DNA from: Spirochaetales bacterium
GTDB lineage: Bacteria; Spirochaetota; Spirochaetia; JABMQR01
Assembly (NCBI GenBank): GCA_023139255.1
Contig: JAGLNY010000156.1
Coordinates: 1-21,267, forward strand
DNA length: 21,267 nt
Direction of reading: 5' to 3'
Both the position numbers and the translations under genes were made by a program. The notes under the pieces were generated by a model. That model was not told the DNA's origin, ran no database searches, and was given only the letters and a program-made list of their open reading frames with translations. Positions 16,513 to 21,267 of this stretch are shown in pieces. Every line of letters begins with the position of its first letter. The stretch's first letter is position 1.

Positions 16513-17868
16513 ATGAAAAAATTTAAATTTCCGGAAACAATTAAGAAACTCGCAAATGTATTCCATGAAAATTCTTTCGAATTGTTTGTTGTGGGAGGAG
16601 CAGTCAGGGATTATTTTGCCGGTAATGTAGTTAAAGATTATGATTTTGCTACAAACGCCCTGCCTGAGCAGGTTGTCTCACTATTCGCTCACACAATTCC
16701 GACTGGTATTGAACATGGTACTGTAACTGTAGTATTAAAAGGAAATAGTTATGAAGTTACTACTTACAGGAGTGAAGGTACCTATAAAAATTCAAGGCAC
16801 CCTGAGGAAGTACATTTCATCGGTAATATAACTGAGGATTTGAAAAGACGTGATTTTACCATAAACGCACTTGCCGTAAACACTTCAACCGGAGAACTCC
16901 TTGATTATCATAAAGGACTCCTTGATTTGCAAAACAAAGTCATTCGTGCTATCGGGAATCCTTCACAACGTTTTAGGGAAGATAGCCTAAGAATGCTTCG
17001 TGCTTTCAGATTTTCAGCAGTATTAGGTTTCACAATTGAGAAGGAAACACTAGATGCAATACAATTCTGCAGTTCGGAAATTATTCATATATCTTCTGAA
17101 CGAATCAAGGAAGAACTAAATAAAATACTTTCTGCGGAGTACCCGTCAAACACACTTTCTTCTATGAATTCAATCGGTATCCTGACAAATGTGCTTCCTG
17201 AACTCTCAGAATGTGAAAGCATTGGGGAAAAAGGATCTAATAAAATTGATACATTCAGACATCTATGCTTAAGCTGTGACGGCGCTCCAAACTCTAATCT
17301 AATTGTTCGCTGGGCTGCTCTCCTGCATGATATTGGCAAACCTTCAGCTGAAATAATTAATATTAATGGTACAACGGCATACCATGGACATGATCGTATA
17401 TCAGGAGACCTGGCCGATTCAGTACTGCGAAGGCTAAAGTTCTCAAATGTTTTTCGAAAAGAAGTGGTGCACCTTATTAGCAATCATATGTTCAATTATT
17501 CAGAAGACTGGACCGATGCTGCTGTAAGAAGGTTTATAAGCCGTGTAGGCATTCAATATGTACACAATCTAATTTTACTTCGAGAGGCAGATTATTATGG
17601 CACGACCGGAATAAAAAAGCCGATAAAACTACTGTATTCACTCATTGATCGTGTAAATATATTATTGCAGGATGACACTGCAGTTCAAATTTCAGATTTA
17701 GCTATAAGCGGAAGCGATTTGATAAATTCAGGCATGAAACAGGGACCTGTTATTGGAACAATTCTTCAGCTTCTTTTAGAGGCTGTTATTGACGACCCTG
17801 CCCAAAACACACGTCAAACTTTAATTCCTATGGCAATAAAAATGTATAATAGTTATCGCATGATATAG
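16513..17868 (+). CDS. cca: CCA tRNA nucleotidyltransferase with HD domain
   Basis: Class II nucleotidyltransferase that builds or repairs the 3'-CCA end of tRNA without a template. The 451-residue protein has GGAVRDYFAG (28-37), catalytic DYDFAT (42-47), the CCA-type motif PTGIEHGTV (63-71), RRDFTINAL (112-120) and RFREDSLRMLRAFRF (153-167). A C-terminal HD phosphohydrolase-type domain has LLHDIGKP (270-277) and a following HGHD. The TG..HGT motif separates it from the poly(A)-polymerase-type gene at 3318. I start at ATG 16513, which gives the usual short N-terminus; an in-frame TTG at 16477 coincides with a TTGACA promoter box and has no Shine-Dalgarno. The chosen ATG also lacks one. It is divergent from ileS and convergent with rnc (10-base gap). 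Confidence 0.92.
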   Translation: MKKFKFPETIKKLANVFHENSFELFVVGGAVRDYFAGNVVKDYDFATNALPEQVVSLFAHTIPTGIEHGTVTVVLKGNSYEVTTYRSEGTYKNSRHPEEVHFIGNITEDLKRRDFTINALAVNTSTGELLDYHKGLLDLQNKVIRAIGNPSQRFREDSLRMLRAFRFSAVLGFTIEKETLDAIQFCSSEIIHISSERIKEELNKILSAEYPSNTLSSMNSIGILTNVLPELSECESIGEKGSNKIDTFRHLCLSCDGAPNSNLIVRWAALLHDIGKPSAEIININGTTAYHGHDRISGDLADSVLRRLKFSNVFRKEVVHLISNHMFNYSEDWTDAAVRRFISRVGIQYVHNLILLREADYYGTTGIKKPIKLLYSLIDRVNILLQDDTAVQISDLAISGSDLINSGMKQGPVIGTILQLLLEAVIDDPAQNTRQTLIPMAIKMYNSYRMI

Positions 17869-17878
17869 CTAATATGAA

Positions 17879-18628
17879 TTATTGTTTAGAATATATATTT
17901 TTATATGCTAAACCTGCGGCATGTTGTTCAGCTTCTTTTTTATTTCGACCTTTTCCTGGTCCATATGTATGCCCGTTCACTTCAACGTCTATCCAGAACA
18001 CTTTATCATGGTCGGGTCCTGTATTGTTAACTACAATGTATTTGGGATAAGTTTTGAATTTTTTTTGTACAAATTCCTGAAGAAGTGTTTTATAATCTTT
18101 TTTGTGTTTATTTGCCAGAACTTTGTTGATCTCAGGTATAAGACTATCTAAAATAAATATTTTTGCTGCTTTCAGACCTGAATCAAGATAATAGGCGCCA
18201 ATTATTGCTTCCAGGCAGTCCGCTAATATAGCTTTTTTATTTCGACCGCCTGAATATTCCTCACCTTTGCCTATGAGTATGAAATTATCAATTTTTAGTT
18301 TTTTTGCTATTTCAGAGAGACTGTCCTCGCTAACGACAAAGGACTTGATTCTCGCGAAATCCCCTTCATCCATATCTATAAGTTTTGTATACAGATATTC
18401 ACTTACAACCATACCAAGAACACTATCGCCAAGAAATTCAAGTTTTTCATTATTTTCAATAAAAGTTTGATGTTCATTGGAATATGATCTGTGGGAAAAA
18501 GCAAGGTTCAGAAGATTAATTTTTCTGAACCTTATACCAACATTCTTTTCAAACAATAACAGCTCATGTTTTCTGTCTAAATCAATATTTGGACAGGACG
18601 CAAGACGTTTCTCATTTATCAAAGACAT
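17879..18628 (-). CDS. rnc: Ribonuclease III
   Basis: Double-strand-specific endoribonuclease that processes rRNA precursors and structured mRNAs. The 249-residue protein has the signature NEKLEFLGDSVLG (60-72); the acidic residues Glu61, Glu64, Asp68, Asp137 and Glu140 keep the same spacing as the known E. coli set. A C-terminal double-stranded RNA-binding domain runs from about residue 178 to 246, ending in GRNKKEAEQHAAGLAYKNI. About 20 extra N-terminal residues precede the usual start of the fold. It follows acpP by 9 bases and is the last gene of the rpmF-acpP-rnc operon, an arrangement seen in several phyla. Confidence 0.96.
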   Translation of the reverse strand: MSLINEKRLASCPNIDLDRKHELLLFEKNVGIRFRKINLLNLAFSHRSYSNEHQTFIENNEKLEFLGDSVLGMVVSEYLYTKLIDMDEGDFARIKSFVVSEDSLSEIAKKLKIDNFILIGKGEEYSGGRNKKAILADCLEAIIGAYYLDSGLKAAKIFILDSLIPEINKVLANKHKKDYKTLLQEFVQKKFKTYPKYIVVNNTGPDHDKVFWIDVEVNGHTYGPGKGRNKKEAEQHAAGLAYKNIYSKQ

Positions 18629-18637
18629 TGCCTGAGA

Positions 18638-18871
18638 TTAAAGCTGTGATTTCAGATAGTCTACAGCATCCTTCACAGTTTCAAATTCATTTGCTTTTTC
18701 ATCAGGAATAGTTATTCCCATCTCTTCTTCGATAGCGTATACAAGTTCATATGTATCCAAACTATCGGCACCTAGATCCTTCCTGAAAGAAGACTCCAAG
18801 GCAATCGTTTCTTCTTCAATTTCCAGTTTCTCTGCTATTAAAGTTCTCATTTTAGCAAAAAGGTCATCCAT
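18638..18871 (-). CDS. acpP: Acyl carrier protein
   Basis: Small acidic carrier (77 residues) that holds growing acyl chains on a 4'-phosphopantetheine arm during fatty acid synthesis. The attachment serine is Ser37 in GADSLDTYELV; the rest is the usual four-helix acidic pattern ending in ETVKDAVDYLKSQL. The ATG has AAGGAG 8 bases upstream. Its prosthetic group derives from coenzyme A, whose penultimate step is made by coaD close by, although the two are in separate transcription units. No fab genes are adjacent. Confidence 0.97.
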   Translation of the reverse strand: MDDLFAKMRTLIAEKLEIEEETIALESSFRKDLGADSLDTYELVYAIEEEMGITIPDEKANEFETVKDAVDYLKSQL

Positions 18872-18892
18872 AACTTAATCTCCTTATAATGA

Positions 18893-19081
18893 TTAACCAA
18901 TATCTGCAAGATTCAAAACCTGCTGTCCGCGATAAAAACCACACTTTGGACAAACTCTATGAGGTAGAACCCTGTTTCCACACGTACCGCACTCAACCAA
19001 TTTTGGGGCCGTCAGTTTCATATTGATCGATCTTCTAGATCGAGATTTTGCTTTAGAAGTTTTATATTTAGGAACTGCCAT
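18893..19081 (-). CDS. rpmF: 50S ribosomal protein bL32
   Basis: Large-subunit ribosomal protein of 62 residues with the typical MAVPKYKTSKAKSRSRRS start and a zinc ribbon (Cys31, Cys34, Cys44, Cys47; CGTC and CPKC). It is the zinc-binding form rather than a cysteine-free paralogue. The ATG has AGAGG 7 bases upstream. It is the first gene after a promoter, followed by acpP after 21 bases. The DUF177/YceD gene that usually precedes rpmF is absent; coaD stands there instead. Confidence 0.97.
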   Translation of the reverse strand: MAVPKYKTSKAKSRSRRSINMKLTAPKLVECGTCGNRVLPHRVCPKCGFYRGQQVLNLADIG

Positions 19082-19116
19082 CTCTTAACCTCTTATAAAT
19101 CATTATCAGTCAAAAG

Positions 19117-19145
19117 ACATTACCTTAATAGGAAGCTTATGTCAA
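19117..19145 (-). promoter_or_regulatory. Predicted promoter of rpmF-acpP-rnc with AT-rich upstream element
   Basis: On the minus strand a consensus TTGACA (19140-19145), a 17-base spacer and TAATGT (19117-19122; a moderate -10). The DNA just upstream of the -35, about 19153-19177, is almost purely A and T and could act as an UP element, fitting a ribosomal-protein promoter. Confidence 0.5.
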
Positions 19146-19187
19146 CTGAGCACTTTTAAAATTCGAATATTTTTTAAAGATGTCTAG

Positions 19188-19205
19188 ATTCATGTTTACA
19201 TGAAT
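19188..19205 (-). repeat. Perfect inverted repeat across the coaD stop codon
   Basis: ATTCATGT-TT-ACATGAAT, an 8-bp stem with a 2-base loop, includes the coaD TAA (19196-19198). It is not followed by a T-run on the minus strand, so it is not a classical terminator; it might stabilise the 3' end of the mRNA or act with nearby AT-rich DNA. Confidence 0.4.
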
Positions 19206-19678
19206 TTGATCTTTTTAATAAGCAAATCCGCAACTTCCTTGGGTACCATTTTAGAGATATCAGCTCCGAATGCAGCTAATTCTTTTATAGCAGATGAGCG
19301 CAGTACAAAATACTGTGGATCTGTAGGCATGAAAAATATTTCTATATCAGGGTTTAGCTGTTTGTTAGTCATTGCAAGCTCAAACTCATAACTGAAATCA
19401 GCCAGAGCCCTGACCCCCCGAAGCATAATCTTAACATCATATTCACGGGCAAAATCAACCACCATTCTATTCCATGAAATGACCTCGATATTGCTATGTT
19501 TCTTCAGCAATTGCTGAAGAATTGTTTTACGTTCTTCCACACTGAAAGTACATTTTTTTGCAGAGTTATCTGCAATAATTATAAAAAGTTTATCAAAAAT
19601 AGTAGAGGCTCTTTCTATCAGGTTAAGGTGTCCGTTTGTGGGCGGATCAAACGTTCCTGGAAACATCGCTTTTATCAT
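19196..19678 (-). CDS. coaD: Phosphopantetheine adenylyltransferase
   Basis: Fourth step of coenzyme A synthesis: ATP plus 4'-phosphopantetheine gives dephospho-CoA, in the cytoplasm. The 160-residue protein opens with AMFPGTFDPPTNGHLNLI (4-21), in which TNGH (14-17) is the nucleotidyltransferase motif. RGVRALADFSYEFELAMTN (87-105) and the SSAIKE motif (128-133) complete the CoaD pattern. Length is standard. AAGGT lies about 9 bases before the ATG. It follows the zinc protein gene by 16 bases and appears to be the end of a yraN-zinc protein-coaD unit. Confidence 0.96.
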   Translation of the reverse strand: MIKAMFPGTFDPPTNGHLNLIERASTIFDKLFIIIADNSAKKCTFSVEERKTILQQLLKKHSNIEVISWNRMVVDFAREYDVKIMLRGVRALADFSYEFELAMTNKQLNPDIEIFFMPTDPQYFVLRSSAIKELAAFGADISKMVPKEVADLLIKKIKFM

Positions 19679-19694
19679 AATTATTTTACCTTTT

Positions 19695-20114
19695 TCAAAC
19701 CCTTGCGGTTTTCTTTCTTTCAGAAACCAATTTCTTAACTGAATTTTTCAATTCCTGATTTTCATAGGTAATTCGTCTTACAACAGAAAAACCACCTGAG
19801 AAATTCTTCTTATTATACTCAATTACTGCAAAATCCCCGTTTCCAATATAGCAAATTTTCTGTCCCGGTAATAATGTCTCGTTTTCAGACAGAGTTCGTA
19901 ACGTACAATCAAAATGGGAAAACTCATCTTTTCCCGGTCCACCGATGGTCTGAGCAATTGAATCAATGGGTTTTTCACAAACCGCGCAAGTTACTGGTGG
20001 ATATTTATGTCTCTTATTTTTAGGTTTTCTGAAGTTTCTTCTGTTGCGATTTCTATTTCTGTTACCGCTTCTTGAGTCAGGTTTATTCATCATATCAGGG
20101 TTTTTATCATCCAA
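19695..20114 (-). CDS. Small basic zinc-binding protein of unknown function
   Basis: A 139-residue protein I do not recognise beyond a vague resemblance to spirochaete hypotheticals. The N-terminus (about 14-37) is a run of Arg, Asn and Lys with an alternating Asn-Arg repeat, likely disordered and able to bind nucleic acid. A probable zinc site follows: Cys43 and Cys46 (CAVC) with His67 and Cys70 (HFDC). The C-terminal third looks globular, then helical and basic. The start is TTG at 20114, chosen because AAGGAG inside the end of yraN is 9 bases upstream; a later ATG (residue 8) is possible. It starts 1 base after the yraN stop, so translation is coupled. Its neighbours (ribosomal protein, YraN, CoaD) suggest housekeeping; an RNA-linked role is only inference. 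Confidence 0.7.
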   Translation of the reverse strand: MDDKNPDMMNKPDSRSGNRNRNRNRRNFRKPKNKRHKYPPVTCAVCEKPIDSIAQTIGGPGKDEFSHFDCTLRTLSENETLLPGQKICYIGNGDFAVIEYNKKNFSGGFSVVRRITYENQELKNSVKKLVSERKKTARV

Positions 20115-20115
20115 A

Positions 20116-20463
20116 TCAAAATGCTCCTTTAATATGAGTTAACTCTTCTTTATGAATTAATATAACATCATACCTAATAAATTTATAGATATTAACTGCG
20201 TCAGTGTAAAGATACTTAATAGATGTCTTTTTTATCCTATACTGTTTTCTATAATTAATTGAGTATTCAAGATCAGTGCATGAAAAACTATTCCAGGTTT
20301 TTATTTCAACAAAAACTATTGTCGTTCCCTTCGGGTCTTCAATAATTAAATCTATTTCACCATATCTCTGTCTATAATTTTTACATAAAACAGTATATCC
20401 AATACTCACTAAATAAGCTTCAGCTTTTTGTTCCCCTAATCTACCTTTTTCTGTTGTTGTCAT
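20116..20463 (-). CDS. yraN: YraN family protein (UPF0102), predicted PD-(D/E)XK nuclease fold
   Basis: 115-residue protein of the widespread UPF0102 family, whose fold resembles restriction and Holliday-junction endonucleases but whose role is not settled. It starts MTTTEKGRLGEQKAEAYL as family members do and has the core GEIDLI (35-40; Asp38) and FVEIK (51-55; Glu53, Lys55). I start at ATG 20463: the longer open frame to 20610 would run back through the terminator and into rplS and has no family sequence there. The ATG lacks a Shine-Dalgarno and stands 13 bases past the terminator T-run, so how it is transcribed is unclear. It overlaps the ribosome binding site of the next gene. Confidence 0.87.
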   Translation of the reverse strand: MTTTEKGRLGEQKAEAYLVSIGYTVLCKNYRQRYGEIDLIIEDPKGTTIVFVEIKTWNSFSCTDLEYSINYRKQYRIKKTSIKYLYTDAVNIYKFIRYDVILIHKEELTHIKGAF

Positions 20464-20476
20464 ATAGATATAACAT

Positions 20477-20517
20477 AAAAAAAAGCGGAAAAAATTCAAA
20501 ATTTTCCGCTTTTCACC
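20477..20517 (-). terminator. Intrinsic terminator after rplS
   Basis: Read on the minus strand, a 12-bp perfect stem (arms 20502-20513 and 20481-20492, centred on AAGCGGAAAA and its complement), a 9-base loop and a run of eight T (20477-20484). It lies about 30 bases after the rplS stop and is the clearest terminator in the window. Confidence 0.85.
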
Positions 20518-20545
20518 TTTTTCTCTATATACACAGTAAAATATT

Positions 20546-20914
20546 CTATTTTTTAGCAGTAGTACTTTTCTTCCTGATAAGTTCTCTGACTTTTGCAGCC
20601 TTCCCAACACGATCCCTTATATAATACAATTTTGCACGTCTTACACGTCCTTTTCGTACAACTTCAATTTTTTCAATTCTGGGAGAATGCATAGGAAAAA
20701 CTCTCTCTACACCAACACCGTATGACATTTTCCTTACAGTCATTGTTTTTCGAACGCCACTATTTTTCATTGCTAGTAGAAGACCCTCAAATATCTGGAC
20801 TCTTTCAGTCTGCCCCTCTATGATCTTGAAATATATCTTAACTGTATCCCCTATCCTAAAATTTTCCACATTCTCTTTCTGCTGCTCTAACTCAATAGCC
20901 TTAATTACATCCAT
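20546..20914 (-). CDS. rplS: 50S ribosomal protein bL19
   Basis: Large-subunit ribosomal protein at the 30S-50S interface, 122 residues. Family hallmarks are FRIGDTVKIYFKIIEG (19-34), RVQIFEGLLLA (38-48), RKMSYGVGVERVFPMHSP (61-78) and GRVRRAKLYYIRDRVGKAAKV (89-109). The ATG has AAGGAG 8 bases upstream, in a site that also contains the trmD stop codon, so it is tightly coupled to trmD as in most bacteria. An intrinsic terminator follows. Confidence 0.97.
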   Translation of the reverse strand: MDVIKAIELEQQKENVENFRIGDTVKIYFKIIEGQTERVQIFEGLLLAMKNSGVRKTMTVRKMSYGVGVERVFPMHSPRIEKIEVVRKGRVRRAKLYYIRDRVGKAAKVRELIRKKSTTAKK

Positions 20915-20919
20915 CTTGG

Positions 20920-21267
20920 TTACTCCTTCGGAATCCTGATTTCCTTCAATTTTTCTAAAAGTTCAATTTCTTTTTCATCAATAACGGCATTATTTATTAA
21001 ATCAGGCCTGTTTCTTAATGTTTTTTCCAGTCTTTTTTTTAAACGCCAATTTGCAATCTCAGAATGATTTCCGGATAATAATATATCAGGAACTTTCATC
21101 CCACAATACTCAAAAGGTCTTGTATAATGCGGATATTCCAGAAGACCGTTTGAAAAACTCTCCTCTTTTAATGAATCCTCATTTATGACACCTTCGATTA
21201 ACCGGTAAACTGCATCAATAATAACCAATGCTGCTACTTCACCTGATGAAATTACATAATCACCAAT
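20920..21267 (-). CDS. trmD: tRNA (guanine-N1)-methyltransferase TrmD, C-terminal part
   Basis: SAM-dependent enzyme that methylates G37 of tRNAs to prevent frameshifting. The 115 visible codons begin with IGDYVISSGEVAALV, part of the knotted SAM-binding site, followed by IIDAVYRLIEGV, EESFSNGLLEYPHYTRPFEY and VPDILLSGNHSEIANWRLKK, all typical TrmD. The residue in the catalytic Asp position appears to be Glu (EESF), a carboxylate often seen in other lineages as I recall. The 5' part, probably preceded by rimM and rpsP, lies beyond the right edge. The stop overlaps the rplS ribosome binding site. Confidence 0.95.
   Translation of the reverse strand: MGDYVISSGEVAALVIIDAVYRLIEGVINEDSLKEESFSNGLLEYPHYTRPFEYCGMKVPDILLSGNHSEIANWRLKKRLEKTLRNRPDLINNAVIDEKEIELLEKLKEIRIPKE

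Noticed and set aside
19153..19177. AT-rich imperfect inverted repeat upstream of rpmF
   Set aside because: The pairing is imperfect and consists almost only of A and T; an UP element is a simpler explanation.
19188..19205. Hairpin at the coaD end as an intrinsic terminator
   Set aside because: The stem is AT-rich and no T-run follows on the minus strand; kept only as a repeat.
20464..20610. Extended open frame upstream of yraN overlapping rplS
   Set aside because: It runs through the intrinsic terminator and antisense-free rplS coding sequence in another frame; family sequence begins at the ATG at 20463.
1..21267. tRNA genes, CRISPR arrays, insertion sequences, prophage or defence genes
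   Set aside because: I looked for cloverleaf ends, regularly spaced repeats, transposase or nuclease motifs and terminal repeats and saw none; the window is a dense core-gene region.

Overview
This is a compact, AT-rich stretch of ordinary bacterial chromosome with 18 protein genes (two cut by the window edges) and almost no spare DNA; no gap between genes exceeds about 200 bases. I found no transposase, phage gene, CRISPR array, tRNA or rRNA. The gene set (an Rnf complex, a poly(A)-polymerase-type enzyme beside a separate CCA enzyme, HisRS and IleRS with eukaryote-like signatures, a lipoprotein next to ileS, the rpmF-acpP-rnc and trmD-rplS clusters) fits best with an anaerobic member of the Spirochaetota. 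This placement is inferred from remembered gene neighbourhoods and protein style, not from a search, and I hold it at moderate confidence.

Left end (1-4538). On the minus strand, rnfC and the start of rnfD encode part of a membrane redox pump coupling ferredoxin and NAD to ion transport. Divergent from them is a P-loop ATPase with an Asp23/Gls24-like C-terminal domain, whose promoter lies so close to the ATG that the mRNA may be leaderless. Convergent with it is a poly(A)-polymerase-type nucleotidyltransferase (pcnB).

Middle (4629-12275). hisS overlaps a DEAH-box RNA helicase by four bases. aroB (shikimate pathway) is convergent with the helicase. Divergent from aroB is a sulfur-transfer pair, a NifS-like cysteine desulfurase and ThiI, which together would make 4-thiouridine in tRNA. 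A small leader reading frame with a strong ribosome binding site overlaps the desulfurase start. A FmdB-type zinc ribbon protein ends head-on against thiI.

Right half (12280-21267). ileS, a lipoprotein and fmdB form a minus-strand operon. The CCA-adding enzyme is divergent from ileS. Then, read leftwards on the minus strand, come trmD-rplS, an intrinsic terminator, yraN, a spirochaete-style zinc protein and coaD, followed by a new promoter and rpmF-acpP-rnc.

The common thread is RNA and translation: tRNA charging (hisS, ileS), tRNA end repair (cca), tRNA modification (trmD, nifS-thiI), RNA tailing, processing and unwinding (pcnB, rnc, helicase), and ribosomal proteins (bL19, bL32), with cofactor and acyl-carrier genes (coaD, acpP) mixed in. 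I do not see a clear new defence or metabolic system. The most interesting items are the leader frame before nifS, the ATPase/Asp23 fusion with leaderless architecture, the terminator stranding yraN and its partners, and two poorly characterised proteins (12280-13212 and 19695-20114).
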